Part shown: piece after piece, positions 51,501 through 58,536 of the stretch
How positions within the stretch are numbered: position 1 is the first letter of the stretch
How the letters are laid out: each line of letters opens with the position of its first letter
Virus record (IMG/VR): IMGVR_UViG_3300042301_001108
Location: 1-60,005 of that record
Source: a virus
DNA: 60,005 nt
Reading direction: 5' to 3' (one strand)
Made by a program: the position numbers and the translations under genes
The notes under the pieces: generated by a model
Told to the model about the DNA's origin: nothing
The model's input: only the letters and a program-made list of their open reading frames with translations
Databases searched by the model: none

Positions 51501-54500
51501 GTCTAAGCATTGCTGGATCTGCTCCACCTGCTTGACCTTTTTCTCTAGCTAGGGTTCCTTTGTTAAGATCTTGGTTTGCAGTTTTAGAGTGTAAGCTTAC
51601 ATCGTTTCCGTATACAGAAATTTCTCTAAAGCTACCGCCATCGTCACCACTTTCTGGAGAAACCGATAAGTGACGACCATTGTTTTCTGAATATCCTGGT
51701 ATTCTAATTTTCTTTTTTTGGAATAGTGCAGCAATAATTCCTGGATTTTTCTTTACCGTTTCTGCATCAATAACGGCTTCACCGTTAGAAAGGTTTGCTG
51801 GAATAGCATCGTCTTTTGGACCACCTGGTCCTCTTACCATTCCACCATTAGCTAGGTTAACTGCCTGTGTAACTTTTGCTTTTTTAGGAACTGTTGGAAC
51901 AACCTTTGAATGAATAGCGTGGAACTTGCTCCAATCAACGCCAAGACCAGTCTCTAGCCTCTTGATCATTGCGTCGTAGGCTTGCACCTCTTTTGGATTT
52001 GTTAGTCCAAACCCAGCTATTGTCTGTTTTAGTGCTGGAAGAACTCTTTGAATTTCTGCAATCATTCTTTGGTGATATTGTTCTGCTGTCATTCCAGACA
52101 TTAGTCCAAGGGTAGATTCTGCAAAAGCTTTCTTAGCACCGCCTTTAATTCCAAGAAGATTAATTAGTGCTTGATCTTCCATGGATGGCAGGTCTGTCTT
52201 TAAACCTCTTTTTCCAGACGCTCTATCAAATACTCCAGCTGGTCCAACATCTGCAACTACGTTTCCAAAAACGTTTGAAGCTGACAAATCTTTATCTACA
52301 CGAAGAAGTGATGCAACCAACTGTCTAAAGTACTGCTCTTCATTAAAAATAGCTTTTGGTTCATTTTGAATAAACTTGGTGTCAAGAGCTGATTCAAGAG
52401 CAAGGAATCTTCTTTCTCTTGTTGGATCTAGTGGGTCTCTTATTACAACAATTTTTTGTTCTGGTGCCTCTAATCCATGTGCCTGTCTAGCGATTTGCGT
52501 AGCACGAATTTCTGCAAGTGCTGCTGCTTCATCCAATACTGGTTTAACGAAAACCTTTTCTCCACCTGGCTTAGAGTAAACACCACCCAATCCAAATATT
52601 GGAAAGCTGTGCCCAGATGTTTTAGATATTTGGTGACCATACTCTGTGGGTGGAACGTTTGCATAGCTACTCTTTAGCAGGTCTTGATATATTTCATCTC
52701 CGACTTCTCTGCTTTTGCTTACGCTCTTGATTGATTTTGGCATTCCAAGCATAACGCCCTTGGAAAAACCTGGTAGCTTTCCTGCAATTAAAGCCTCTAT
52801 TACTGGTGCATATTTCTTTACTTGTTCTGCAGGTATAACAGCTTCGCCATTAGAGAGTAGTGCTGGGATTGAATCTGATGTTCCAGAACCTGGTCCTGAA
52901 ATAATTCCACCCCTTGCAAAACCTTCTGCCTGTGTTGCACCACCACTCTTCATCATTCCTGGATTAAGAAGTGCAAACCTTGCTCCTGCATCTGCTGCTT
53001 GTTGATAGGCAATACGAAGTTGGTCTACAGCAGTCTTTTCTGCTGTAAACCTTTGTGTTAGTCCTGCGTGAGCTTGATCAAGAGAGGCGGCAGCTGCTGC
53101 GGCTTCTAATTGCTCCTGAGTCATGTAGCTGGTTTCATCACCAACACCCTGAGCCTGACCTGTAATTTTTAGATAGCCAAGACGAACGGTAGCAAAGAAT
53201 TTAATCATATTAGCAATACCATTATTAATTAGACCAAAGGTCATAAGGGCTATTGGTCCAATACCACCAATTACCGTAATAACAGTTGCAATTGATTTCT
53301 TAATTCCGTCAGGAAGATTGTTAAATGCCTCCAGCATTTTAGTACCAAACTCAATAATTGGTGTAGCAATTTCCAAAAACGTTTTTCCAATTGGAGCGAG
53401 TGCAAGCTTTATATTTTCTACTGCAGAAAGAAACTTGTTCATTGCAGAAGCAGCTGAGACTCCAAGCTCGCCTTCTGATAAAGCAGCAAGCTCTTCTACT
53501 GAAGATCCTGCTAGTTCAAGAACACGTGCTGCTTGAGTACCGTCTTTTGCTACGTTAGCAAACAATGTTGATAGACGTGCAAATTGGAACTTTCCAAATA
53601 ATTGCTCAATTGCTTGTGCACGATTAAGTGGATCTAGCTCATCCAAGGCATTTGCAAAGTCTACTACGACACCAGTTACGTCTCCCTGATTTGCATTAAT
53701 AATTCCTCTTAGATTTACACCAAAACCACTGAGCATTTCCCTAGCTCGTTCTGTTGGGTTAATCAAAGATGCGAGACCAGACTTTAAGGCGTTTGCACCT
53801 TCAGATGCATTAATTCCACCTTCTTTCATAGCTGCCATAAAGAAGGCTAGGTCCCTAACATCACCACCAAGAGATTTTATAACTGGGGCAACTTTAGGAA
53901 TTGCAGTAGTCATATCGTCAAGGGATATAACTGTTTGGTTTTCTACTGCGTTAAGGAAGTCAATTTCTGTTGCCAATTCAGCTGACGAAATACCAAAAGC
54001 GTTTTGCAAAGATATGGTTGTCTCTAGGGCTTTTTGTAACTCTAGCTGTCCTAGCACAGATAGCTTTAAAGCTGCTGCTGTTTGGTTTTGCAAGTCTATA
54101 CCAGCAAAACCTGCTGCTGCTGCATCTGCAGCCATGCTAAGGGAATCTGCTACTGACACACCATATGCGGTATAAGCTTTTCCAAGCTCAATGATGCTTT
54201 CCATTGCTTCTTCTGTTTCTCCAGGAGCAGTAAACAGATCGCCATAAACTTTTTTAAATTTGATTGCAGCTTTTTCCATGTCCATAAAGACACGTCCAGC
54301 TGTAATTCCAAGAGTAGCAAGTGGCAGGGTAAAACCGACCATAAGCTGTCTACCAGCCCACTGAGTATTTTTACCAAAGTTTAATAGGTTTGTAGAACCT
54401 TGCTTTATTAGTTGATTAAATAAAACTTGTTTTTGAGCAGCAATTGCAGTCTGGGTTCCCAGATCTTTCATATTCAATACTGTTGGACGAATAGCAATTG

Positions 54501-54921
54501 CTTGCATGGCTCCGCTTGCATCACGGCCCATCTTAACGTATTGTGTTTGTAGGGTCTTTACTCGCTCTATTGCAGTTTTTTCAATTGTAGACATTTCTGC
54601 AGAAAAGTTTTTTCCAAATGTCTTAGATGCTCCAGCAGCGTATCTAAAATACTGCCGTAAAGAGAACTTATTTTTTTCTAGAGAGTTTGTAAAAGTTTCT
54701 GCAGTTGTTCTTACAGTTTTTAGTTCAGCAGAAAACCCCTGAATGGCATTTACTCCATTCAGGAAGTTCCTCTGCAGATCACGTTGTGCGATTCCAGCCT
54801 GTGCACTTGATTTGGCTACAGACTGATGAAACTGTGATATTTGTCTCTGAAGTGCCTTAAGCTGGTTTAATGCCTGTGTAGTTTCAATTCCTACATTAAT
54901 ATTGGCATTAAGATCAGCCAT
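45589..54921 (-). CDS. Tape measure protein with embedded kinase-like domain
   Basis: 3110 residues. N-terminal coiled coils, then a phage-tail-type region (VGFTLPLATLGITAGRVF, 195-212; AKAYTAYG, MKEGGINASEGANALKSGL) and hydrophobic helices (530-590, 1500-1690). Residues 767-960 have kinase-like motifs: Gly-rich FGLGGVYS, Lys793 in VFVKP, Glu804, D878-x4-N883, Asp899. A motif GPG..(D)SIPA.LS.GE.V occurs three times (669-702, 1024-1058, near 2940). Repeats of 37 residues lie near 2700-2870. C-terminus binds the tail tip. Length sets tail length. Confidence 0.93.
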   Translation of the reverse strand: MADLNANINVGIETTQALNQLKALQRQISQFHQSVAKSSAQAGIAQRDLQRNFLNGVNAIQGFSAELKTVRTTAETFTNSLEKNKFSLRQYFRYAAGASKTFGKNFSAEMSTIEKTAIERVKTLQTQYVKMGRDASGAMQAIAIRPTVLNMKDLGTQTAIAAQKQVLFNQLIKQGSTNLLNFGKNTQWAGRQLMVGFTLPLATLGITAGRVFMDMEKAAIKFKKVYGDLFTAPGETEEAMESIIELGKAYTAYGVSVADSLSMAADAAAAGFAGIDLQNQTAAALKLSVLGQLELQKALETTISLQNAFGISSAELATEIDFLNAVENQTVISLDDMTTAIPKVAPVIKSLGGDVRDLAFFMAAMKEGGINASEGANALKSGLASLINPTERAREMLSGFGVNLRGIINANQGDVTGVVVDFANALDELDPLNRAQAIEQLFGKFQFARLSTLFANVAKDGTQAARVLELAGSSVEELAALSEGELGVSAASAMNKFLSAVENIKLALAPIGKTFLEIATPIIEFGTKMLEAFNNLPDGIKKSIATVITVIGGIGPIALMTFGLINNGIANMIKFFATVRLGYLKITGQAQGVGDETSYMTQEQLEAAAAAASLDQAHAGLTQRFTAEKTAVDQLRIAYQQAADAGARFALLNPGMMKSGGATQAEGFARGGIISGPGSGTSDSIPALLSNGEAVIPAEQVKKYAPVIEALIAGKLPGFSKGVMLGMPKSIKSVSKSREVGDEIYQDLLKSSYANVPPTEYGHQISKTSGHSFPIFGLGGVYSKPGGEKVFVKPVLDEAAALAEIRATQIARQAHGLEAPEQKIVVIRDPLDPTRERRFLALESALDTKFIQNEPKAIFNEEQYFRQLVASLLRVDKDLSASNVFGNVVADVGPAGVFDRASGKRGLKTDLPSMEDQALINLLGIKGGAKKAFAESTLGLMSGMTAEQYHQRMIAEIQRVLPALKQTIAGFGLTNPKEVQAYDAMIKRLETGLGVDWSKFHAIHSKVVPTVPKKAKVTQAVNLANGGMVRGPGGPKDDAIPANLSNGEAVIDAETVKKNPGIIAALFQKKKIRIPGYSENNGRHLSVSPESGDDGGSFREISVYGNDVSLHSKTANQDLNKGTLAREKGQAGGADPAMLRQELIDAKGKILAPIIYEIASNLGATTPAEVQALLQDRPELIQLAKDVSDGMAGELENLVDGLSDPEYAEIFRRQLREKVAALDEDIQQAAEEVITEITTIEDNTVQRIRSKGGVEAQGRIKAFQDKQTYRANEQNYKNLASNMFDEGTLPSQPVLTHLGKRPKVRSQAEFDETFAADLAPEAQRMKDNLQNGIVQIYKSGLADLKVEIPAAQVEQLKAGVRGSFAKGMRDLYNAGVQAVKDGLGIESPAKEITNVADEVAAGARESKPEAKIAGEELGATITSSAATQARRKTTDGNLVIDPQTNMYQEQGKMAKLLENRQLGLARASNMQLQAVNQFGARLSGLGIGLSSVTGIASMFGGKIGELAGIVMQVTSLMFALGAATATLTKLKMAEATATAVNSLRRGGGGMVSLDAAGKPMPATITPGLTPAKGAVAAGGGFRGGAKGMAGLGNVIKNVVAMFMNLVGLGKLVTAGFIRMIPVVGWIVTGLTALALIFQKSSEAINGLGDTANLSSKKIESLADIFGVTARTADFASKFTGASAKTSEEKNQVEMVLNSDKFKEDFQVNIDAIKGASEEDAERVLNSLAVQLSSSGFEADAVKAIIDAIVIESGQENLELKFASIDFKSEEGLANMQSLATESAERLNSSFASYDFGDALLGWMGGGQLKTQIQTTAGEFTTLFQALQMGFADGEISSEDFNAQLTNLNNQIKSLDPSAAKELVAALADNLGIKDKVKGLSNFEDQLLLINAAAADIEIPDKVVKLLERASEAGADAKTIQAATKARKEMNELIKEETDLKEELRLEEEKQELMTAAVEEARASLEEQITALEHQSTAYDILTEAGFDAATAIDLVGDAAVAQALALAGSADERQKIINDLITLRNLQNDASARSARATGGGGGGGGSKSDVQQALEDLGKQRTEIKNNIAAYSGLRQAGFSAAEAATVAGDAQLSAALASTKVGSAKWKELVNQIKLVRLEALETSEGLRDAFDGLQSQANEYYDILERQVERKYADGLRAAEKQAKELTRAIDVLNRITEAYQEQVDDIQRSIEIQFDRPIEALNEESSDLANDLTLMDHAADKITKRYDEQAKALAQVAKVNQQIINQQKAQTNLADALASGDIGAAAGLMQDMRAAEADAAAQNQEDSLNAAKESEIASLRSASGMSRVEIEERQFEISQQIYQLEEQREEVLVEVQKLEDAIYDIQENRIEPLENQLQINEDIVQAIEDQKDEEIEAIDAQRRKWEDAELALDLAKVEAGEFNDALDMARQLTGDVVRDWRSLKDQTRRLTIETVTKSVGGAGTAAAIVAEQGSGGGGGGSDDTIPEPKEVQEGSGSETAEGGKDFVAEAFSWLEDQGASVGQWWNGVLLVLAAEWQAVVDGFLTPINNVFVAIGSFIDTLILQPLGKLWDETGGKWLGAIGQGLSDIWAGITSWYDSTVGPWWDSTIGSFLNDVGSWFQGVFDNIGSAVGDAGDWIGQKANDVGAWFGEAGTNVSNWWDGVMGGWNSLQEDPVKWGEDLAKQTQQAFGNAATAVSDWFSQVGSDLSQGGQNLWSRIQNIGPWLAQQWTNISTWFSNLPTNLGIAAGELWGHIQNIGEWLATQWTNFQTWMTTDLPAGILAWGASIWQGMQDVGAWLSTQWTNFMTWMTVTLPAGILAWGASIWQGMQDVGAWLSTQWTNFQTWMTVTLPAGILSWGASIWNGVQNIGAWLTTQWNNFKTWLTVTLPNGVVSWAKNIWTNGMPSLSNWLAAKAEELRLWIVGLPGRIGNWAKNLWDGFWSGFKAGEANTRTTNRAGGGYVSGPGSSTSDSIPANLSDGEFVVQASSVKKFGRGFLNSINRGQLPSAARRPVRVAMPKPSFGKPGMQIPYPMPQVIDEPSFNLRPLPEFTKPGFNLPQKEGSFNLSNEIRKQPRQENSSPNLDNSVYNYSLSVNVEGTNSTPDQIANVVMRKLQGIESQRVRGQVIR
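46003..46110 (-). repeat. Third copy of the GPG-DSIPA-NGE motif in the tape measure
   Basis: GGGYVSGPGSSTSDSIPANL then SDGEFVVQASSVKKF, with glycines before it and a basic stretch behind. Copies one and two are at about 52816-52917 and 51748-51852. Confidence 0.75.
46200..46790 (-). repeat. 37-residue tandem repeats in the tape measure
   Basis: Units of the form WL.TQWTNF.TWMT..LPAGI then LAWGASIWQGMQ; about four and a half copies. The DNA from 46450 to about 46536 recurs at 46561 to about 46647, an exact direct repeat of about 87 bp at a distance of 111 bp, showing recent unequal exchange or selection. Confidence 0.8.
48640..49020 (-). repeat. Internal duplication flanking a Gly8 linker in the tape measure
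   Basis: Segments LTEAGFDAATAIDLVGDAAV and LRQAGFSAAEAATVAGDAQL, each followed by a helix, lie on either side of an eight-glycine run. Confidence 0.65.
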
Positions 54922-54950
54922 TCAGGTTCACCTTTTCTCAGAGATCAGTT

Positions 54951-55250
54951 CTATGAACCGTTCAGAACAGATCCAGAAGCTGCTTCAACAATCTTGTAAA
55001 CTGTTGGCAAATCTAGTAGCTCTTCCAGCTTGGCTGGGTCTGCTGCTAGCTCTGGGTTGTACTGTTTCATAGCAATTGCTACGCAATCTAGCAATAGGTT
55101 CATTGATTTTTCATTGTCCTCTGCTACTGCGGCTACCCCTTCAAACTTTTTCATAAAGGGCTTAAGAAGTGAAATTTTTAGTGGTCGCACTTCAATCTTA
55201 CTTCCGTCAATTAGTGTTAGTACTTCTGGTACATACTCTGTTGTTGCCAT
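54951..55250 (-). CDS. Tail assembly chaperone, short paralog
   Basis: 99 residues, directly before the tape measure, the usual place of tail assembly chaperones. DGSKIEVRPLKISLLKPFMK, LLLDCVAIAMKQY, LLDLPTVYKIVEAASG align along their length with the first about 95 residues of the 244-residue gene upstream. It is thus a paralog. Own AAGGAG site and extended -10 at 55295. Confidence 0.78.
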   Translation of the reverse strand: MATTEYVPEVLTLIDGSKIEVRPLKISLLKPFMKKFEGVAAVAEDNEKSMNLLLDCVAIAMKQYNPELAADPAKLEELLDLPTVYKIVEAASGSVLNGS

Positions 55251-55294
55251 GGTTTTTCTCCTTATGTTATCTACCTACCGTTAGGTTATAACCA

Positions 55295-55303
55295 ATTATA
55301 CCA
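55295..55303 (-). promoter_or_regulatory. Extended -10 promoter before the short chaperone gene
   Basis: TGGTATAAT on the minus strand; leader of about 38 nt with ATAAGGAG. A second weaker stem (ACCAC...GTGGT) overlaps the TGG. Confidence 0.55.
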
Positions 55304-55312
55304 CAAGGGTGG

Positions 55313-56047
55313 TTATTTTTTTAGTACTGCTGGATCTCTTTGGTCTTCATATCCAAGACCAAAACCAATACCAAAACCAGCCTGTCTAGCTGCTGTTCCT
55401 TGCAATGCAAGAATGTCTCTAGAGTCAGTTGCCATGCCATTAGATGCAACCCTAGCCTTAAGGTCTTCCCATTCTTTTTGGCCTCTTACCTTTTCGCCAT
55501 CTTCTGCTGGTCTATCATCAAGGTTAACACCTTCTAGGGCAGCCAAAAACTTCTTTTCTTCGTAGTCAAGCTCTCTTGTAATAGATAGAATTTGCATTAG
55601 TTCTTCTATAGATATAGATAATTCTAGCTCATCAAAGTTCTTCCAGATACCCAGCAAAAATACCTCTGATTCAAGCTTAGCTAAATCAAGACTTTCCCAG
55701 GTTGTAGTTTTTTCTTTTTCTTCTTTAGCAGCTTCTTCTACTACCTCTTCGCCCTTTTTTCTAATGTCTATTCCAGCTGCATAATTAAGTAGGTCATAGA
55801 TAGAGGACAGGTCAAAATTATCCTCTAGGTCTTCTACTGATTTAAAATGATTTGGAAAATACTGTTTCATTGCAACCAAGGCACATTCAGATAACACTCC
55901 AATTGTCTCTTCTTCTGTTGTAGAGTTTTGAGTTCTGGTAAAGATTTCCATTAACTCTCTTAGGTATTTAATTTTTAGTGGTATGATCTCAATCTCTTTA
56001 CCATCAATTGTTTTTATTTTTCTAATTTTATATATTTCAGTAGGCAT
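55313..56047 (-). CDS. Tail assembly chaperone, long paralog (G plus T domains)
   Basis: 244 residues. Residues 1-95 (DGKEIEIIPLKIKYLRELME, SECALVAMKQY, LSSIYDLLNYAAG) are the G-like domain. IRKKGEEVVEEAAKEEKEK joins it to the T-like domain (TWESLDLAKLESEVFLLGIW ... SIEELMQI, about 112-180), then a charged tail. At the joint the minus strand reads A AAA AAG in the zero frame (55754-55760). A -1 shift there would give a stop after nine further codons and a product of about 107 residues. Here the full G-T protein is made without shifting. Confidence 0.78.
   Translation of the reverse strand: MPTEIYKIRKIKTIDGKEIEIIPLKIKYLRELMEIFTRTQNSTTEEETIGVLSECALVAMKQYFPNHFKSVEDLEDNFDLSSIYDLLNYAAGIDIRKKGEEVVEEAAKEEKEKTTTWESLDLAKLESEVFLLGIWKNFDELELSISIEELMQILSITRELDYEEKKFLAALEGVNLDDRPAEDGEKVRGQKEWEDLKARVASNGMATDSRDILALQGTAARQAGFGIGFGLGYEDQRDPAVLKK
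55754..55760 (-). promoter_or_regulatory. A AAA AAG slippery heptamer in the long chaperone gene
   Basis: The heptamer is in the zero frame (codons AGA AAA AAG). It is the canonical -1 frameshift sequence of E. coli dnaX and many phage chaperone genes. No stimulator was checked. Confidence 0.5.
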
Positions 56048-56074
56048 TCTTTAATTTTATCATAAAATGACGAA

Positions 56075-56099
56075 TCCCACCCCCAAAAAGGAGGTGGGA
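56075..56099 (-). terminator. Terminator after the tail-tube gene
   Basis: Minus strand TCCCACCTCC-ttttt-GGGGGTGGGA (10-bp stem with a G-U pair) followed by TTCGTCATTTTAT. It probably reduces transcription past the very abundant tube gene into the chaperones. Confidence 0.75.
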
Positions 56100-56121
56100 C
56101 TGTCTTAGCTATTCCTAGATA

Positions 56122-56757
56122 CTAGGAAGCAGCTGTAATTGTGCGGTCAATGATCTTTCCGTAAGATGCCTCAGAGTCATCTGGTAGAAGACGGAATGAA
56201 ACTTCAAACATTGAAGCCTCGTCACGCTTTGCAGATACAGTTACGTTCTCAATTGATAGAGCACGGTAAGCTGCGTAGACACGCTCTAGAGAAGATCCAA
56301 CTGCACAGTCTCCTGTACCTGGACCTACAGCAATGATTCCACGCTCAACTGGGCACTCGCCAAGCTCTCCAGCGGATAGGTTTAGAGTCTGTCCGTTAGA
56401 TTGTGACTTGTTTCCTGTTAGTTGTGTGTCTCCATATGCTAGAGCAATAAGAAGGTTCTCAAGTGTTGCCTCAGCAAAAGCAGTTGCTAGGCTAACCTGC
56501 ATACCCTGCTTGAATAGCTTTGCAACGTCTAGAAGCTGGTCAACCTGTACTTCTCCGAAGTCAGGCTGGAACTGGATCTCAAGACCGTTCATTGTGTATC
56601 CGATGTTGGTGAAGTCTGTTTCGTTAGACAGTGTCTCACGGTAGGACTCATTGGCATCGAATGCAGGCAGGGTAGTACCGTCAAGGACAGTGTCAGCTAC
56701 GAAAAACGATGCTGCACCAACGATGATGTTATTGGAATTACCACGATTATATGCCAT
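56122..56757 (-). CDS. Major tail (tube) protein
   Basis: 211 residues; starts MAYNRGNSNNIIVGAASFFV, with GYTMNGLEIQFQPDFGEVQV, then LALAYG. Even beta-strand composition, GC-rich-looking codons and preferred codons (GTT, CTA, ACA), and a downstream terminator are signs of high expression. Similar in position to tail-tube proteins of siphophages: before the chaperones and tape measure. Promoter TGGTATACT at 56822. Confidence 0.8.
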   Translation of the reverse strand: MAYNRGNSNNIIVGAASFFVADTVLDGTTLPAFDANESYRETLSNETDFTNIGYTMNGLEIQFQPDFGEVQVDQLLDVAKLFKQGMQVSLATAFAEATLENLLIALAYGDTQLTGNKSQSNGQTLNLSAGELGECPVERGIIAVGPGTGDCAVGSSLERVYAAYRALSIENVTVSAKRDEASMFEVSFRLLPDDSEASYGKIIDRTITAAS

Positions 56758-56821
56758 AATTTTACCTCTTTCCTAAATAGTATATTCAGTTATAAATTGG
56801 CGATTTGTTTCCTCGCTAACA

Positions 56822-56830
56822 AGTATACCA
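56822..56830 (-). promoter_or_regulatory. Extended -10 promoter before the tail-tube gene
   Basis: TGGTATACT on the minus strand, leader of about 60 nt ending in GGAAAGAGG. Confidence 0.55.
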
Positions 56831-56840
56831 GTGTTTTTAT

Positions 56841-57410
56841 CTATTTAAACGTTGTTCCGTTAGCAGCGTGATAGTCATACTCAATGATTATTTTTGATGC
56901 CCACTCGCTCATGTTTACTGAGTTTAGCTCTAGAATGTCTCTGGTTTCGTCTATTTGGTATACTCTAAAATTGTGAAAAAACACGTTAGATTGAACAGTT
57001 TCCCCGTTTAGTGATATGGGGTTATCTCTAGCCCAGTCATTTACATCTTGAGCAGCTGCGTCTTCCCTATCCAATAGCTGAGATATTATTACGTTAATGT
57101 TTTGAACAGACTGAACGCTACCGTAAATAGTATAGATTAGCTGTTCCCTTTTAATCCCATAAAACGGTGTTGCCCTAAAACGCATTAGCCTATCATATGT
57201 AATCATTGTTGGCTGAACTAGTCCTGTGTTTGAAACTAGCTGCTGATATATCTCTTCACGTCCCGTAGTTGTTGGGGCAAAGAATGGAACGATTGTTTGT
57301 TCAGAGCCTATCCCAACTTTGCTTGGTCCATAGTCATTACCTAATTTATCAAACAAATATGAGTTTATCCAGTGTGGTGGAAATGGTATTGTTTCAAGAT
57401 TTATTGTCAT
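56841..57410 (-). CDS. Tail-completion-like protein
   Basis: 189 residues; PFPPHWINSYLFDKLG-like start, FRATPFYGIKREQLIYTIYG, and VNMSEWASKIIIEYDYH. It lies between connector genes and the tube; tail terminator or completion protein is the likely role but the sequence is not recognised. Confidence 0.6.
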   Translation of the reverse strand: MTINLETIPFPPHWINSYLFDKLGNDYGPSKVGIGSEQTIVPFFAPTTTGREEIYQQLVSNTGLVQPTMITYDRLMRFRATPFYGIKREQLIYTIYGSVQSVQNINVIISQLLDREDAAAQDVNDWARDNPISLNGETVQSNVFFHNFRVYQIDETRDILELNSVNMSEWASKIIIEYDYHAANGTTFK

Positions 57411-58084
57411 TCAAGACCTACTTTCGCATTGACGATCCATCTATACCCAGTCTTAACCCCTAGGCCCCTACCACCCTTTGAGCCTGCTGCAAAATTCTTT
57501 TTATAGATTGTTGGATTTGATATGTACTGAGATAGGCCAGATGACTTTAGAAAAGCTTGAGTAAAGTAGTTTTTAAAAAAATTGTCAAAGACTCTTTCAT
57601 AAGACCCCTGAACGTCAGTACCTCCAGGACTATTAACCGTAATTTGTTTTTTTGTAAAAATTGTTTCTCCAGCATCCTGAAACACAAGTGCTGAGGCTTT
57701 TTTGGGTTTAATAGAAACTGGTATTCCCATTTCCATAATTCTTGCCTTGTTATAAAATGGAGTGCTGCTGTCTTTAGAAACTGAAGACGATTGCCTAAAT
57801 GATGAGTTTACGGATAGTCCTAAGTTACTTACAGTATATTGCAAATCAAATAGTCTGGCTGCTGGTGATCCTGTTTTGTACCACTCATAGACGTGATGTA
57901 GTGCATCTTTGTCTGATCTAGCCATAGCATCTATATAGTTATTTAATACTTCAATTACGCTTTCTCCAAGATTATTTAAAAATACTTTTTTCCCTGATTG
58001 TGCACCCTCAAGAAATCCAGAAGAATATCTAACAATGTTTGTTAGTTGCTTTTGTAGTGAGTCTGCATTCATTGTTACTTTCAT
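57407..58084 (-). CDS. Head-tail connector / neck-region protein
   Basis: 225 residues; N-terminal helices (MNADSLQKQLTNIVRYSSGF, VIEVLNNYIDAMARSDKDAL) with HVYEWYKTG, a pattern also seen in HK97-gp10-like neck proteins, though longer. Overlaps both neighbours by one to four bases. Confidence 0.55.
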   Translation of the reverse strand: MKVTMNADSLQKQLTNIVRYSSGFLEGAQSGKKVFLNNLGESVIEVLNNYIDAMARSDKDALHHVYEWYKTGSPAARLFDLQYTVSNLGLSVNSSFRQSSSVSKDSSTPFYNKARIMEMGIPVSIKPKKASALVFQDAGETIFTKKQITVNSPGGTDVQGSYERVFDNFFKNYFTQAFLKSSGLSQYISNPTIYKKNFAAGSKGGRGLGVKTGYRWIVNAKVGLE

Positions 58085-58536
58085 TAATTATCTACCGCCT
58101 GATTTTCGGTTTTTCTCCAAACCATCTTGTAGTATTCAATATTCAAGAATGGACCTACAAATGGCTCAAGGGTTGCTATTTCATAAACACTACCTTTTCC
58201 AGATCTTGGACCTGAAGTTTCTTTGTATAGCAACTCACCATGTGAAGACCTTATGTTTGTTATTAAGATATTTGTGCTAGATTCCTTGGAGTTTCTTGAA
58301 GATATTCTTAGGTCAGTTTTGCTTCTAGCAATTAGCTTATTTTCGTGTTGCGTAAACACCTCTGGTTTAATTTCTTCTTTTCCTGCACCACCAAAAGTAT
58401 TAGCATTACAGGCAATTGTGCGATCAAACATCCACTCTTTTTTGATTTCTCCATAGCTGCCTTGATTAATAATTGGGTAATAAATATCCGCAAGCATTGG
58501 ATACATGAAGTCTGAGGTATCTTCGCAACAAGGCAT
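58084..58536 (-). CDS. Structural protein of the neck region
   Basis: 150 residues; YPMLADIYYPIINQGSYGEI, TIACNANTFGG, beta-rich. Start overlaps the previous stop (TAATG). Siphophage order makes this a head-tail stopper candidate; not recognised. Confidence 0.55.
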   Translation of the reverse strand: MPCCEDTSDFMYPMLADIYYPIINQGSYGEIKKEWMFDRTIACNANTFGGAGKEEIKPEVFTQHENKLIARSKTDLRISSRNSKESSTNILITNIRSSHGELLYKETSGPRSGKGSVYEIATLEPFVGPFLNIEYYKMVWRKTENQAVDN

